Source of the DNA: Providencia sp. R33
GTDB lineage: Bacteria; Pseudomonadota; Gammaproteobacteria; Enterobacterales; Enterobacteriaceae
Assembly: GCF_019343475.1 (NCBI RefSeq)
Contig: NZ_CP072453.1
Location: forward strand, 1-64,000
Reading direction: 5' to 3'
DNA length: 64,000 nt
Part shown: positions 18,584 through 28,923 of the stretch, piece after piece
Layout of the letters: every line of letters starts with the position of its first letter
Numbering within the stretch: the stretch's first letter is position 1
The notes under the pieces: generated by a model
The model's input: only the letters and a program-made list of their open reading frames with translations
What the model was told of the DNA's origin: nothing
Databases searched by the model: none
Translations under genes and position numbers: made by a program

Positions 18584-19927
18584 ATGATTAAAATTAAAAA
18601 AGGCCTCAACCTTCCCATCGCAGGTGAGCCAGCCCAAGTGATAGAAGACGGCCCGAAAATTCAACACGTAGCACTGCTAGGTGAGGAATATGTCGGAATG
18701 CGTCCTTCGATGCTGGTTAAAGAAGGTGAGAGTGTAATAAAAGGACAGGTTCTCTTTGAAGACAAAAAGAACCCAGGGGTCGTATTTACGAGTCCTGCCT
18801 GCGGAAAAATTGTTGCTATTCATCGTGGTGAGCGTCGTGTATTGCAATCTGTTGTTATTGAAATCGAAGGTGATGAGCAAGTCACTTTTGCTGCATATTC
18901 GCGTGATGAACTTCCCGTATTAACTCGTGAACAAGTCGAAGATAACCTAATCAAATCAGGTATGTGGACTTCTTTAAGAACGCGTCCATTTAGCCGTTCT
19001 CCACAACCAGGTTCTTCACCTATTGCTATCTTTGTGACTGCAATGGACACCAGTCCACTTGCTGCAGATCCTATTGGAATCATTCGCGAAAATGAGCAAG
19101 CATTTAATGATGGCTTATTGGTTCTTAGCCGCTTAACGGAAGGTAAAATCCATGTATGCCATGGAGAGGGAGATTTACCGAAGGTTAACAGCCAAGCCCA
19201 AATTACCTATACCCAATTTAGCGGGCCACACCCTGCGGGGTTAGCTGGTACTCACATTCATTTTTTGGAGCCTGTGAGCATCAAGAAAAAAGTGTGGAGT
19301 CTGAATTACCAAGATGTTATCGCTATTGGAAATCTATTTGTTACGGGTCACTTATACACTGATCGTGTTGTTTCCCTTGCTGGCCCACAAGTTGAAAAAC
19401 CGCGCTTACTGCGCACCCGCCTTGGGGCTGATTTATATGAATTGACCCAAGGGCAACTCAAAGCAGGTGAAAACCGTATTATTTCGGGGTCTGTGCTTTG
19501 GGGGGTTACCTGTGATGAAGCCCATCACTATCTTGGTCGTTTTCATAACCAAGTTTCTGTTCTCGCAGAAGGTCGTGAAAAGGAATTATTTGGATGGATT
19601 ATGCCAGGGGTAAATAAATTCACCATTACCCGCACAACAATTGGGCATTTCCTAAAAAATAAACGCTTTAACTTTACGACAACGATGAACGGTGGTGAGC
19701 GTTCAATGGTACCAATTGGTAACTATGAACGAGTTATGCCGCTGGACATCATGGTCACGCATTTATTGCGCGATCTCCTTGCGGGGGATACCGATACATC
19801 ACAAGAGCTAGGCTGTTTAGAGCTGGATGAAGAAGATTTAGGGTTATGTACCTACGTCTGCCCAGCGAAGTATGAATACGGTCCTGTGCTGCGTGATGTG
19901 CTGTCCAAGATAGAGCTAGAAGGGTAA
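18584..19927 (+). CDS. nqrA: Na+-translocating NADH:quinone reductase subunit A
   Basis: Peripheral cytoplasmic subunit of the Na+-NQR complex, implicated in ubiquinone binding. It has 447 residues and begins [16 protein letters not shown] like other NqrA proteins. [13 protein letters not shown] (about residue 218) and the C-terminal [13 protein letters not shown] are conserved. It is the first gene of nqrABCDEF, with nqrB only 4 bases downstream. Confidence 0.97.
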   Translation: MIKIKKGLNLPIAGEPAQVIEDGPKIQHVALLGEEYVGMRPSMLVKEGESVIKGQVLFEDKKNPGVVFTSPACGKIVAIHRGERRVLQSVVIEIEGDEQVTFAAYSRDELPVLTREQVEDNLIKSGMWTSLRTRPFSRSPQPGSSPIAIFVTAMDTSPLAADPIGIIRENEQAFNDGLLVLSRLTEGKIHVCHGEGDLPKVNSQAQITYTQFSGPHPAGLAGTHIHFLEPVSIKKKVWSLNYQDVIAIGNLFVTGHLYTDRVVSLAGPQVEKPRLLRTRLGADLYELTQGQLKAGENRIISGSVLWGVTCDEAHHYLGRFHNQVSVLAEGREKELFGWIMPGVNKFTITRTTIGHFLKNKRFNFTTTMNGGERSMVPIGNYERVMPLDIMVTHLLRDLLAGDTDTSQELGCLELDEEDLGLCTYVCPAKYEYGPVLRDVLSKIELEG

Positions 19928-19931
19928 TTCC

Positions 19932-21170
19932 ATGGGTCTGAAACATTTATTTGAAAAATATGAGCACCATTTTGAGCCCGGTGGAAAGTTAGCGAAATAT
20001 TATGCGCTGTATGAAGCCGTTTCGACTGTTTTCTACACGCCGGGTACAGTGACTAAAGGTCGCTCTCACGTTCGAGATACTATCGATCTTAAACGTATGA
20101 TGATCTTGGTGTGGCTCGCCGTTTTCCCAGCGATGTTCTGGGGTATGTATAATGTAGGAAATCAAGCGATCCCAGCATTGCATCAGCTTTATAGTGGTGC
20201 TGAATTACAGCAAATTATTGCAGGTGATTGGCATTACAGCTTAGCGCAGTTCTTAGGCGCATCATTGTCAATGGATGCCGGGTGGGGAAGTAAAATGCTG
20301 CTTGGTGCAGTGTATTTTCTTCCTATTTATGCCGTTGTTTTCTTGGTCGGTGGGTTCTGGGAAGTGTTGTTTGCCATGATCCGCGGTCATGAAATCAACG
20401 AAGGCTTCTTTATCACCTCCATCTTGTTTGCATTGATTGTTCCTCCAACGATTCCACTATGGCAGGCCGCACTTGGGATTACCTTTGGTGTGGTTGTCGC
20501 GAAAGAAATTTTTGGTGGAACAGGGCGCAACTTCTTAAACCCAGCATTAGCCGGTCGTGCATTTTTATTCTTTGCTTACCCAGCACAGATTTCGGGTGAC
20601 CTAGTCTGGACTGCTGCGGATGGTTTCTCTGGTGCAACGCCTTTGTCCCAGTGGGCAACGGGTGGCGAGCACGCACTGATGAATACCGTTAGCGGCGAGC
20701 CTATTACATGGATGCAAGCATTTTTAGGTAACATGCCTGGCTCTATCGGTGAAGTATCGACATTGATGCTGTTTATCGGTGGTGCGCTGATTATGTTCTT
20801 CCGCATTGCATCGTGGCGTATTGTGGCTGGCGTGATGCTGGGCATGATCGCAATGTCTTATATGTTTAATCTTATCGGTTCAGATACTAACCCGCTGTTT
20901 GCAATGCCATGGTGGTGGCATATGGTGTTGGGTGGTTTTGCGTTCGGTATGATTTTTATGGCGACAGACCCTGTTTCAGCCTCGTTTACGGATAAAGGTA
21001 AATGGGCTTACGGTATTCTGATCGGCGTAATGTGTGTTCTTATCAGAGTGGTTAACCCAGCTTATCCAGAAGGGATGATGCTGGCTATCCTGTTCGCCAA
21101 CCTGTTTGCTCCTCTGTTTGACTATCTGGTCGTTCAGGCAAATATTAAGCGGAGAAAAGCTCGTGGCTAA
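19932..21170 (+). CDS. nqrB: Na+-NQR subunit B, FMN-binding membrane subunit
   Basis: Integral membrane subunit of 412 residues with about ten transmembrane segments; it carries the covalent FMN, binds riboflavin and contributes to Na+ and quinone sites. The flavinylation motif SGAT places the acceptor threonine at residue 236, the same number as in Vibrio cholerae Nqr[21 protein letters not shown] (about residues 195-214) and the RnfD/NqrB fold are evident. It overlaps nqrC by eight bases. Confidence 0.97.
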   Translation: MGLKHLFEKYEHHFEPGGKLAKYYALYEAVSTVFYTPGTVTKGRSHVRDTIDLKRMMILVWLAVFPAMFWGMYNVGNQAIPALHQLYSGAELQQIIAGDWHYSLAQFLGASLSMDAGWGSKMLLGAVYFLPIYAVVFLVGGFWEVLFAMIRGHEINEGFFITSILFALIVPPTIPLWQAALGITFGVVVAKEIFGGTGRNFLNPALAGRAFLFFAYPAQISGDLVWTAADGFSGATPLSQWATGGEHALMNTVSGEPITWMQAFLGNMPGSIGEVSTLMLFIGGALIMFFRIASWRIVAGVMLGMIAMSYMFNLIGSDTNPLFAMPWWWHMVLGGFAFGMIFMATDPVSASFTDKGKWAYGILIGVMCVLIRVVNPAYPEGMMLAILFANLFAPLFDYLVVQANIKRRKARG

Positions 21171-21957
21171 TGAAAAACCAATCAATAACGATGGCGTCGG
21201 CAGAACATTTCTTGTTGTGTTTATTCTGTGCCTCGTGTGTTCAATCATTGTCGCTGGGGCTGCGGTTGGTTTAAAACCACAGCAACAGGAACAAATTCAA
21301 TTAGATACTCAGCGTAATATTTTGAGTGTTGCGGGGCTTTCTACGCCTAAAATGAGCGCAGATGAAGTTCAAAAAGTTTATGCAGAACGTATCGAGCCAA
21401 AACTTTTAAATTTCAAAACTAATGAGTTATCAGATAGTACTGGGCGTTTTGTACTAAATGATGAACTACGCAGTGATGAAACCAGTATTGCGCTTTCACC
21501 ACAAGAAGATATTGCGAAAATTCGCCGTCGTGCGAATAGCGCTGAAATCTACTTGGTAAAAGACGATACAGGTAAAGTTTCACAAATCATTTTACCAGTT
21601 TATGGTTCAGGGTTGTGGTCAGTGATGTACGCCTTTATCGCTGTTGATGTTGACGGTGTGACATCTCGTGGTATCACTTACTACGCACATGGTGAAACCC
21701 CAGGACTGGGTGGTGAAGTGGATAACCCGCAGTGGAAAGCGCAATGGCCGGGCAAAAAACTGTTTAATGAACAAGGTATCCCTGCAATTAAAATTGTGCG
21801 TAGTGGTGCAACCGATAGCCCTTATGGCATCGATGGCCTTTCGGGTGCGACTCTGACATCAAACGGTATTCAGCATATGTTTGATTTCTGGTTAGGTGAC
21901 AACGGCTTTGGTCCGTTCCTGAAAAAAGTACGTGAAGGAGCGCTGAATAATGGCTGA
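21163..21957 (+). CDS. nqrC: Na+-NQR subunit C, FMN-binding
   Basis: Membrane-anchored periplasmic subunit of 264 residues: one N-terminal transmembrane helix (about residues 14-36) and an FMN-binding domain. The covalent FMN acceptor is T230 in GLSGAT. A GTG start at 21163 is chosen because GGAG lies nine bases before it and the protein then begins MANEKPINN; frames further upstream run inside nqrB. The start overlaps the nqrB end by eight bases, implying coupling. Its 3' end overlaps nqrD by eight bases. Confidence 0.95.
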   Translation: MANEKPINNDGVGRTFLVVFILCLVCSIIVAGAAVGLKPQQQEQIQLDTQRNILSVAGLSTPKMSADEVQKVYAERIEPKLLNFKTNELSDSTGRFVLNDELRSDETSIALSPQEDIAKIRRRANSAEIYLVKDDTGKVSQIILPVYGSGLWSVMYAFIAVDVDGVTSRGITYYAHGETPGLGGEVDNPQWKAQWPGKKLFNEQGIPAIKIVRSGATDSPYGIDGLSGATLTSNGIQHMFDFWLGDNGFGPFLKKVREGALNNG

Positions 21958-22579
21958 TTCAAAAGAAGTAAAACGCGTCCTACTCGGGCCGCTATTCGAT
22001 AACAACCCAATTGCCTTACAGGTTTTGGGTGTGTGTTCTGCATTAGCCGTCACGACTAAGTTAGAAACAGCGTTGGTGATGACAATTGCCGTAACACTGG
22101 TTACTGCATTTTCTAACTTTTTTATCTCACTGATTCGAAACTATATTCCAAGCAGTGTACGTATCATCGTACAAATGGCCATCATTGCTTCATTGGTTAT
22201 TGTCGTGGACCAAATTCTGCGAGCTTATGCCTATGAGATATCAAAACAGCTTTCTGTCTTTGTTGGCTTAATTATTACTAACTGTATCGTGATGGGGCGT
22301 GCAGAAGCTTATGCTATGAAAGCGCCACCTATTGAAAGCTTTATGGATGGTATTGGTAATGGCCTTGGCTACGGTGTGATCCTTGTTTTAGTCGGTTTCC
22401 TGCGTGAGCTATTTGGTTCGGGTAAATTATTTGGTATTACCGTGTTTGAATCACTGCAAAATGGTGGTTGGTACATGCCGAATGGCTTGTTCCTCTTGGC
22501 GCCAAGTGCATTCTTTATCATTGGTATGTTGATTTGGGGACTTCGCGTTCTAAAACCAGCTCAGGTAGAGAAGGATTAA
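21950..22579 (+). CDS. nqrD: Na+-NQR subunit D
   Basis: Integral membrane subunit of 209 residues with about six transmembrane segments. Together with the homologous NqrE it forms an inverted-repeat pair that holds an iron centre in the membrane core. [20 protein letters not shown] (residues 15-34) includes the half-motif with the conserved cysteine; [18 protein letters not shown] (about residues 105-122) contains the second. Its ATG lies inside the 3' end of nqrC. Confidence 0.97.
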   Translation: MADSKEVKRVLLGPLFDNNPIALQVLGVCSALAVTTKLETALVMTIAVTLVTAFSNFFISLIRNYIPSSVRIIVQMAIIASLVIVVDQILRAYAYEISKQLSVFVGLIITNCIVMGRAEAYAMKAPPIESFMDGIGNGLGYGVILVLVGFLRELFGSGKLFGITVFESLQNGGWYMPNGLFLLAPSAFFIIGMLIWGLRVLKPAQVEKD

Positions 22580-22583
22580 TCAA

Positions 22584-23180
22584 ATGGAACATTATATTAG
22601 CCTGTTTGTTAAAGCCATCTTTATTGAAAACATGGCATTAGCCTTCTTCTTAGGGATGTGTACTTTCCTTGCGGTATCGAAAAATGTCAAAACGGCATTT
22701 GGTTTAGGGATTGCGGTCACGGTTGTTCTCGGGATTTCTGTTCCAGCCAATAACTTGGTGTACAACCTAGTGCTGCGTGATGGGGCGATAGCCGAAGGGG
22801 TGGACTTATCTTTCCTGAATTTTATTACCTTTATTGGTGTGATAGCGGCGTTGGTTCAGATCCTCGAAATGATTTTGGATCGTTATTTTCCATCTCTGTA
22901 TAACGCGTTAGGTATCTTCTTGCCATTGATTACTGTTAACTGTGCAATTTTTGGTGGCGTATCTTTCATGGCTCAGCGTGATTATAACTTTAGCGAATCC
23001 GTCGTTTATGGCTTCGGTTCAGGGATCGGCTGGATGCTTGCTATCGTATTGATGGCAGCTATCCGTGAGAAGATGAAATACTCAGATATCCCCGCAGGTC
23101 TAAAAGGGTTAGGTATCACCTTTGTGACAACAGGCTTGATGGCATTGGGCTTTATGTCCTTCTCCGGTGTGCAGCTATAA
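22584..23180 (+). CDS. nqrE: Na+-NQR subunit E
   Basis: Integral membrane subunit of 198 residues, homologous to NqrD, with six predicted helices. [20 protein letters not shown] (about residues 17-36) and [13 protein letters not shown] (about 113-125) hold the two conserved cysteines that, with those of NqrD, bind the intramembrane iron centre. Four bases separate it from nqrD and fifteen from nqrF. Confidence 0.97.
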   Translation: MEHYISLFVKAIFIENMALAFFLGMCTFLAVSKNVKTAFGLGIAVTVVLGISVPANNLVYNLVLRDGAIAEGVDLSFLNFITFIGVIAALVQILEMILDRYFPSLYNALGIFLPLITVNCAIFGGVSFMAQRDYNFSESVVYGFGSGIGWMLAIVLMAAIREKMKYSDIPAGLKGLGITFVTTGLMALGFMSFSGVQL

Positions 23181-23195
23181 AGGCGAGAAGAATTC

Positions 23196-24422
23196 ATGGA
23201 AATTATTATTCTAGGTGTAGTGATGTTTACCCTGATTGTCTTGGTGCTGACAGGTTTAATCCTGTTTGCCAAATCCAAGTTGGTCAATACAGGGAACATC
23301 AAAGTTGAAGTTAATGGCGACCCAGATAAAAGCTTTGAAGCCCCTGCGGGCGACAAATTATTAGGCATGTTATCTAGCCAAGGTATTTTTGTCTCATCGG
23401 CTTGCGGTGGTGGTGGATCATGTGGGCAGTGCCGTGTGAAAATCAAAGACGGTGGTGGGGATATTTTACCGACCGAGTTGTCGCACATTAATAAACGCGA
23501 AGCCAAAGAAGGCTGCCGCTTAGCCTGCCAAGTGAATGTGAAGCAAGACCTTAAAATTGAGCTTCCAGAAGAAATTTTTGGTGTGAAAAAATGGGAGTGC
23601 GAAGTTATCTCTAACGATAATAAAGCCACTTTCATTAAAGAGTTAAAACTGAAAATTCCAGCAGGGGAAGTCGTTCCTTTCCGTGCGGGTGGTTATATTC
23701 AGATTGAGTGCCCAGAACATGTTGTAAAATATGAAGATTTCGATGTTCCTGAAGAATATCGTGAAGACTGGGATAAGTTTAATTTGTTCCGTTATGTTTC
23801 TGAAGTTAAAGAGCCAACGGTGCGTGCATATTCAATGGCTAACTACCCTGAAGAGCACGGTATTATTATGTTGAACGTGCGTATTGCAACACCTCCGCCG
23901 CGCAATCCAGACGTTCCACCGGGAATTATGTCTTCTTATATTTGGTCATTAAAGCCAGGTGATAAGGTGACAATTTCAGGTCCGTTCGGAGAGTTTTTTG
24001 CGAAAGAAACAGAAGCTGAAATGGTATTTATTGGTGGTGGTGCAGGGATGGCGCCGATGCGTTCGCACATTTTCGACCAATTACGCCGTTTAGACTCAAA
24101 ACGCAAAATCAGTTTCTGGTATGGTGCGCGTTCTGTTCGTGAAATGTTCTACACAGAAGATTTTGACGAGCTTGCGGCAGAACATGAAAACTTCACATGG
24201 AATGTGGCGCTTTCAGACCCATTACCAGAAGATAACTGGAATGGTTACACAGGCTTTATTCATAATGTTCTGTATGAAAATTACTTGAAAGACCACCCGG
24301 CGCCTGAAGATTGTGAGTTCTATATGTGTGGGCCACCAATGATGAACGCTGCAGTGATCAAAATGCTGAAAGACCTTGGTGTTGAAGACGAAAATATCTT
24401 ACTGGATGATTTCGGTGGTTAA
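23196..24422 (+). CDS. nqrF: Na+-NQR subunit F, NADH-oxidising
   Basis: Entry point of electrons into the pump: oxidises NADH through FAD and a [2Fe-2S] centre. It has 408 residues: N-terminal transmembrane helix (about 3-25), a ferredoxin domain whose cluster cysteines are C70, C76, C79 and C111 as in Vibrio, and a ferredoxin-reductase domain with the FAD motif RAYSMANYP and the NAD motif [13 protein letters not shown] (about 282-294). It ends LLDDFGG like other NqrF proteins. A terminator follows. Confidence 0.97.
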   Translation: MEIIILGVVMFTLIVLVLTGLILFAKSKLVNTGNIKVEVNGDPDKSFEAPAGDKLLGMLSSQGIFVSSACGGGGSCGQCRVKIKDGGGDILPTELSHINKREAKEGCRLACQVNVKQDLKIELPEEIFGVKKWECEVISNDNKATFIKELKLKIPAGEVVPFRAGGYIQIECPEHVVKYEDFDVPEEYREDWDKFNLFRYVSEVKEPTVRAYSMANYPEEHGIIMLNVRIATPPPRNPDVPPGIMSSYIWSLKPGDKVTISGPFGEFFAKETEAEMVFIGGGAGMAPMRSHIFDQLRRLDSKRKISFWYGARSVREMFYTEDFDELAAEHENFTWNVALSDPLPEDNWNGYTGFIHNVLYENYLKDHPAPEDCEFYMCGPPMMNAAVIKMLKDLGVEDENILLDDFGG

Positions 24423-24477
24423 GTAATTTTATTGGATTTATCGTACTTACCAAGTAAAGTACTGACAGTAATTGAAT

Positions 24478-24501
24478 AAAGAGGGAAATACTTCCCTCTT
24501 T
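24478..24501 (+). terminator. Terminator after nqrF
   Basis: AAAGAGGGAA and TTCCCTCTTT form a ten-base stem with a four-base loop, 56 bases after nqrF. The T tract is short (CTTTATCATTT), so read-through into apbE is possible. Confidence 0.65.
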
Positions 24502-24662
24502 ATCATTTATATTAATACTGTTAGTTGCTAATTATTTAATTGGTTATTAATGGCTTAAGAGATATTTTGACTTGAACATTCTCTGCATGGGTGACGATGT
24601 AAAGTGTGTTAATAGTCTGAGCGAACCGACAATACGCGCTCATGATTGACGCGGAGAAAATA

Positions 24663-25694
24663 ATGCTGAACAAAAGAATTTATACCTCAATCTTACTGTT
24701 TGTTGCCGCGCTGTTTCTGACAGCATGTGGTGGCCCAGAACAACAAAACCTTCAGGGGCAGACGATGGGGACGTATTACTCTGTTAAATATGTCACTGAT
24801 GCTTCAGAACAAAAACCTGAAGCCATTCAAGCCGAAATTGATAAGCGTTTGGAGGAAGTTAATGACCAAATGTCAACTTACCGCCCTGATTCTGAATTAA
24901 GTCGTTTTAACCAATTTAAAGAAGTGAATACGCCTTTCCCTGTATCAGCAGCGACAGCAAAAGTAGTCAAAAAAGCGATTGAAATTAATAAACTAACAGA
25001 TGGCTCTTTAGATGTAACCGTTGGGCTATTAGTTAATTTATGGGGTTTTGGCCCAGAAGGTCGCGTGACGAAAGCCCCTTCAGATGAAGAACTTGCTAAA
25101 CGCCGTGCATGGGTAGGGATTGAAAAGCTTTCAGTACAAGATAACAACCTGATTAAAACCATTCCAGAGCTATATGTTGACTTGTCTTCTATTGCTAAAG
25201 GTTATGGTGTTGATGTTGTTGCTGAATATTTAGAGTCACAAGGTATCAATGACTATATGGTTGATATCGGTGGTGAAGTACGTACAAAAGGCAAAAATGG
25301 TAAAGAAGCGCCATGGCGCATTGCTATTGAGAAACCATCAACGGATGGTGTGAGCCAAACCGCACAAGAAATTATTGAGCCAGGTGACCGTTCAATTGCA
25401 ACATCTGGCGATTATCGTAATTATTTTGAGCAAGATGGCGTGCGTTTTTCACATACTATAGACCCAAAAACAGGTCGCCCAATTACTCATAATCTGGTCT
25501 CTATCACGGTACTCGCAGAAAATTGTATGAGTGCGGATGGCTTATCCACAGGGTTAAATGTATTAGGGCCAGAAGCGGGTTTTGCCCTTGCTGAAAAAAT
25601 GAATGTGCCTGTTTTTATGATAGTTAAGACAGATAAAGGTTTTGAAGAGCGTTATACTAAGGCATTCGAACCATTTTTAACAAAGAAACAGTAA
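24663..25694 (+). CDS. apbE: FAD:protein FMN transferase ApbE
   Basis: Mg2+-dependent flavin transferase that attaches FMN by a phosphoester bond to the SGAT threonines of NqrB and NqrC. It is a lipoprotein of 343 residues: signal peptide 1-21 with lipobox LTAC (C22), so it faces the periplasm. QGQTMGTYYSVKY, MSTYRPDSELSRFN, DLSSIAKGYGVDVVA and SHTIDPKTGRPITH are ApbE signatures. The ATG at 24663 is chosen because GGAG precedes it and it starts the signal peptide directly; an upstream in-frame ATG at 24642 would add seven residues. It lies downstream of the nqr operon whose products it modifies. Confidence 0.96.
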   Translation: MLNKRIYTSILLFVAALFLTACGGPEQQNLQGQTMGTYYSVKYVTDASEQKPEAIQAEIDKRLEEVNDQMSTYRPDSELSRFNQFKEVNTPFPVSAATAKVVKKAIEINKLTDGSLDVTVGLLVNLWGFGPEGRVTKAPSDEELAKRRAWVGIEKLSVQDNNLIKTIPELYVDLSSIAKGYGVDVVAEYLESQGINDYMVDIGGEVRTKGKNGKEAPWRIAIEKPSTDGVSQTAQEIIEPGDRSIATSGDYRNYFEQDGVRFSHTIDPKTGRPITHNLVSITVLAENCMSADGLSTGLNVLGPEAGFALAEKMNVPVFMIVKTDKGFEERYTKAFEPFLTKKQ

Positions 25695-25712
25695 GTTGAG
25701 GAGGCTAAAAGT

Positions 25713-25940
25713 ATGCTAAATATTTTTATTGCAACTTTTGCACTGTTTTTGCTGGCTTTCTTAGGCATGTCACTGGGGTACATTATTAAGCGTAAAAGCA
25801 TCCAAGGCAGTTGCGGCGGTTTAAGTAGCATCGGTGTCGAAAAAGTATGTGATTGCCCTGAACCTTGTGATGCACGTAAAAAGCGCATGGCACGCGATGA
25901 AGCTCGGCAAAAGTTGTTAAGTAAAAACCGAATTCTATAG
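25713..25940 (+). CDS. nqrM: Na+-NQR maturation protein NqrM
   Basis: Small membrane protein of 75 residues (DUF539 family) with one N-terminal transmembrane helix (about residues 3-25) and a cysteine cluster, SCGGLSSIGVEKVCDCPEPC, with four conserved cysteines. NqrM is needed to assemble the iron centre held by NqrD and NqrE. It follows apbE by 18 bases with a GAGGAG-like site and is the last gene of the nqr-apbE-nqrM module. Confidence 0.94.
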   Translation: MLNIFIATFALFLLAFLGMSLGYIIKRKSIQGSCGGLSSIGVEKVCDCPEPCDARKKRMARDEARQKLLSKNRIL

Positions 25941-25961
25941 TGGGATATATTGTTGATATAT

Positions 25962-25989
25962 AAAGCCCTTAATAGCCGATAGGGGCTTT
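25962..25989 (+). terminator. Terminator after nqrM
   Basis: AAAGCCCTT and AGGGGCTTT form a nine-base stem (one wobble) with a ten-base loop, 22 bases after the nqrM stop. The T tract is short. Confidence 0.7.
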
Positions 25990-26077
25990 GTATTCACTGT
26001 ATGTATTATTTATTTTTTCTTTGAAAATTATAGTTTTTATAGTTAAAAACACTAATTTTTTTGTTACGCATTAATTT

Positions 26078-26422
26078 CTATAATTTTTTCAGTGCTGCTG
26101 AGCATGAGCTTGAACTAGAAAATGCCGCATATACTCGTTTTGATTCACCATTAACACCGAGAATAATCTTATAGTCATCCTCCTTCGTTGTACTGCAATC
26201 AATAAAACTTGCGCTGCGCCAATATTCTCCTGATGCAGTCAAAAATTGAACATACCAGTTTTCATCTTTTTCTCCTTCAATTGCATAAAATGTTGCAATA
26301 TCAATTTTTTCTTCTTTATCTTTTATATCATGAATTATGTGAAATTCTAGGTTACGAAATAGCATGACTTCGATTAAATCCTCACCAAAATGGTTTTCAA
26401 ATGTAACTTTTATTTCAATCAT
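26078..26422 (-). CDS. Hypothetical protein, 114 residues
   Basis: I do not recognise this protein. It is acidic in its first half (MIEIKVTFENHFGEDLIEVM), has no signal peptide or transmembrane segment, and ends with a serine run (FSSSSSCSAALKKL). The frame starts with ATG after an AGAGAGGGAAAT ribosome site on the minus strand, which supports expression. It lies alone between nqrM (convergent) and the GDPD-like gene (same strand, 166 bases upstream, behind its own terminator). The beta-rich pattern is compatible with a small sandwich fold, but that is a guess. Confidence 0.6.
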   Translation of the reverse strand: MIEIKVTFENHFGEDLIEVMLFRNLEFHIIHDIKDKEEKIDIATFYAIEGEKDENWYVQFLTASGEYWRSASFIDCSTTKEDDYKIILGVNGESKRVYAAFSSSSSCSAALKKL

Positions 26423-26529
26423 ATTTCCCTCTCTTCATTTAATAATAATGTGCAAATCGCACCCTATAGCGATAATTACTATAAATGTTGAGTTCAGAAC
26501 CTTAATGCTTAAGAATTGGCAGAAGTTAT

Positions 26530-26568
26530 AAAAAAAAATTAACCAACCTATTTAAACGGGTTGGTTAA
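26530..26568 (-). terminator. Terminator of the GDPD-like gene
   Basis: TTAACCAACC and GGTTGGTTAA form a ten-base stem. The adjacent plus-strand A run (26531-26538) becomes the T tract of the minus-strand transcript, 20 bases after the stop codon. Confidence 0.88.
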
Positions 26569-26588
26569 TAAAATTGAGAATAGGTAGT

Positions 26589-27533
26589 TTACTTTCCTTT
26601 GATTGGAAGAAATGCCTTCGGTGAATCCACCATTACTGCATCAGCACCTATCTCTTTCGCCAACTGGTAATCGCTTTGGTTATTTACACCAAAAACAATG
26701 ATATAAGCGTCACCATCACGTTTAAAACAATCTATCGCTGATTTATCCCATGAAAGCGTTGCAGGGGAACGCGCCTCACCTAACGTATATTTTTCAACGA
26801 CTTCAACCTTGCGGTGCAACTCAAAACCATACCAACGAGAAGCTGGCTTATTCGCATTATTGGTTGGTTTTGAGTCTGGAACTGAGCATTGATGGCTCAT
26901 GACACTATTTGCCAAAATAGTACGGGTTTCATCACGGCTTTCAAACGTCTGAATTTTAGGGGATAGATGATTTAGCGCGGTTAAGAAATCGGTATTGGTA
27001 GAATAAAAGCGTACTTGATTGAACGTTTTTGTTTTTTCCAGTAATGCTAAAGCGGCTTTGGCTTGAGTATCTGGGTTGGCATCAGGGGATTTTAAGTCAA
27101 TATAAAAGATGGTGTCTGGATACTTTTTTAATACAGTTTCTAGTGTGCTAATTGTGGTGGTTGTAGCGGGTAATTGTTGATTATTTTTTTGAGTAAATTG
27201 GTATGCAGCATTGATATGGCTAAGCTGCTCTGCGGAATAGGCAGAAACAGGGCCTTTTTTATCTGTCAGAGAATCAAGGTCACTTGGGCGATATAACACT
27301 AATTGATTGTCTTGGCTGAGCTGTACGGTTAACCAAATGGCATCCGCTTTATTTTTCTTTGCAAGATCAATTGCATAAACCGTATTTTCAGGTGCATCTG
27401 CTGTCCCTGCGCGGTGTGCAACAATTTGAGGTGAAGCCATTTGAGTGGTGAATGCAAATGAGTTTTGAGTGATCAGAAATAGCAACCCAATGATCGCTAA
27501 CGGGTTAAATTTTAATGCAGATATCATAGCCAT
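26589..27533 (-). CDS. Exported GDPD-like protein lacking metal ligands
   Basis: Protein of 314 residues with an N-terminal signal sequence (about residues 1-28, QNSFAF) and a glycerophosphodiester phosphodiesterase-type TIM barrel: IVAHRAGTADAPENTVYAID (residues 37-56) keeps the first H-R and PENT. The following metal-binding E-x-D and H-D motifs, however, read W67-x-T69 and R82-P. These are the residues that bind the divalent metal in GlpQ and UgpQ, so ordinary GDPD activity looks unlikely. YIDLKSPD (about 145) partly keeps the later acidic motif. It may be a pseudoenzyme or bind another phosphoester. It is monocistronic, with its own terminator. Confidence 0.75.
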   Translation of the reverse strand: MAMISALKFNPLAIIGLLFLITQNSFAFTTQMASPQIVAHRAGTADAPENTVYAIDLAKKNKADAIWLTVQLSQDNQLVLYRPSDLDSLTDKKGPVSAYSAEQLSHINAAYQFTQKNNQQLPATTTTISTLETVLKKYPDTIFYIDLKSPDANPDTQAKAALALLEKTKTFNQVRFYSTNTDFLTALNHLSPKIQTFESRDETRTILANSVMSHQCSVPDSKPTNNANKPASRWYGFELHRKVEVVEKYTLGEARSPATLSWDKSAIDCFKRDGDAYIIVFGVNNQSDYQLAKEIGADAVMVDSPKAFLPIKGK

Positions 27534-27731
27534 ATGTATTATCCATAAAATAATTTTTTACGAGTTGTGAGGGAAATAAGCCCGTCTGTTGTATTACTTT
27601 TTTATTAAGCTGTAACCCATTAGGACTCTTTTTAAGACTAACTTTATTTATTTTTACCCATAAAGTGTGGCAGTTAAATATGACAATAAAATGAATTGGT
27701 TTTTATTAACAGAGAGTTAGAAGGAATTAAC

Positions 27732-27791
27732 ATGAGCTTGATATCGTACTTCCTCTTAATTGCATGGTTAATAAAAATACTGTATATTTAA
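27732..27791 (+). CDS. Candidate 19-residue hydrophobic small protein
   Basis: A short frame encoding [19 protein letters not shown], preceded by a good ribosome site (GAAGGAATTAAC). It is almost entirely hydrophobic, as expected of small membrane proteins. Its last codons and stop lie inside the dinB LexA box (27780-27795), so either its transcript runs into dinB control or the frame is accidental. No homologue is recognised. Confidence 0.35.
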   Translation: MSLISYFLLIAWLIKILYI

Positions 27792-27795
27792 TCAG
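27780..27795 (+). promoter_or_regulatory. LexA (SOS) box of dinB
   Basis: CTGTATATTTAATCAG matches the CTGT-N8-ACAG consensus at seven of eight positions and resembles the E. coli dinB box. It ends 15 bases before the dinB ATG, so LexA would block the promoter or early elongation. Confidence 0.82.
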
Positions 27796-27810
27796 TTGAT
27801 TGGTTTTTTT

Positions 27811-28878
27811 ATGAGTGAACCCGTGCGTAAAATTATTCATATTGATATGGACTGCTTTTATGCGGCGATAGAAATGCGTGATGACCCAAGCCTACGCAAT
27901 GTCCCTATTGCGGTTGGTGGAAGTGCGGATCGTCGGGGTGTTATCAGTACAGCCAACTATGAAGCGCGCCGCTACGGCGTACACAGCGCAATGTCGACGG
28001 CTATTGCTCTGAGGCTTTGCCCGCATTTAAAAGTCGTCCCGGGGCGTATGGCACTGTATAAAGAAACCTCTATTCATATCCGCAAGATTTTTGCGCGCTA
28101 TACCGATTTAATTGAACCTCTTTCCCTTGATGAAGCGTATTTAGATGTGACGGATTGTACGCAGTTGCACGGTTCTGCAACTTTGATTGCAGAAGCTATT
28201 CGTCAGCAAATTTTTGATGAATTGCAGCTAACTGCATCCGCGGGGATCGCACCTATCAAGTTTTTAGCGAAAATCGCTTCGGATATGAATAAACCCAATG
28301 GTCAGTTTGTGATCACGCCACAAAATATGGAGCAATTCGTTCTCTCATTACCACTAAAAAAGATCCCTGGAGTCGGCAAAGTGACGGCTCAAAAATTGGC
28401 GGATATGGGGTTGAATACCTGTGCCGATGTGCAGCAATTTGATGTGGTTACGTTAATCAAAAGCATGGGGAAATTTGGTCAAGCGCTTTGGGAACGTTGC
28501 CATGCCATTGATGAGCGCCCTGTAAACCCAGATAGGCTGAGAAAGTCCGTGGGGGTTGAACGGACATTAGCTGAAGATATTCATCAATGGAATGATTGTC
28601 TTTTGTTGTTAGATAAGTTGTATGAAGAATTGCAGTTACGTTTAGCAAAAGTAAAACCCGATTTGCGCATCGCCCGCCAAGGGGTGAAATTCAAGTTTGA
28701 TGACTTTCAGCAAACAACGCAAGAGCATGTGTATCCCATTTTAAATAAACAAGATTTAGTACAACTCGCACAGCAGGTTTGGGAAAATCGCCGGTTAAAG
28801 CGAGGGGTGAGGTTGGTGGGGTTACATGTCATGCTGCAAAGCCCACAATTAGAGCGGCAGTTATTGCTTGAACTTTAA
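27811..28878 (+). CDS. dinB: DNA polymerase IV
   Basis: Y-family translesion polymerase induced by DNA damage. It has 355 residues from the ATG at 27811 ([21 protein letters not shown]). The catalytic acids are in [12 protein letters not shown] and in SLDEAYLDV (about residues 104-112), which carries the D-E pair; the steric-gate Phe follows the first motif. The helix-hairpin-helix [17 protein letters not shown] and the little-finger domain follow. A TTG in frame 15 bases upstream is less likely because it abuts the LexA box. Confidence 0.97.
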   Translation: MSEPVRKIIHIDMDCFYAAIEMRDDPSLRNVPIAVGGSADRRGVISTANYEARRYGVHSAMSTAIALRLCPHLKVVPGRMALYKETSIHIRKIFARYTDLIEPLSLDEAYLDVTDCTQLHGSATLIAEAIRQQIFDELQLTASAGIAPIKFLAKIASDMNKPNGQFVITPQNMEQFVLSLPLKKIPGVGKVTAQKLADMGLNTCADVQQFDVVTLIKSMGKFGQALWERCHAIDERPVNPDRLRKSVGVERTLAEDIHQWNDCLLLLDKLYEELQLRLAKVKPDLRIARQGVKFKFDDFQQTTQEHVYPILNKQDLVQLAQQVWENRRLKRGVRLVGLHVMLQSPQLERQLLLEL

Positions 28879-28923
28879 AAAATGCTCATCACAAGGATGA
28901 GCATTCTATTCAATTTCAGTGGA

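Noticed and set aside
23006..23635. Long minus-strand frame (209 codons) opposite nqrE/nqrF
   Set aside because: It is antisense to two clearly conserved genes, lacks a ribosome site, and its composition is that of a shadow frame.
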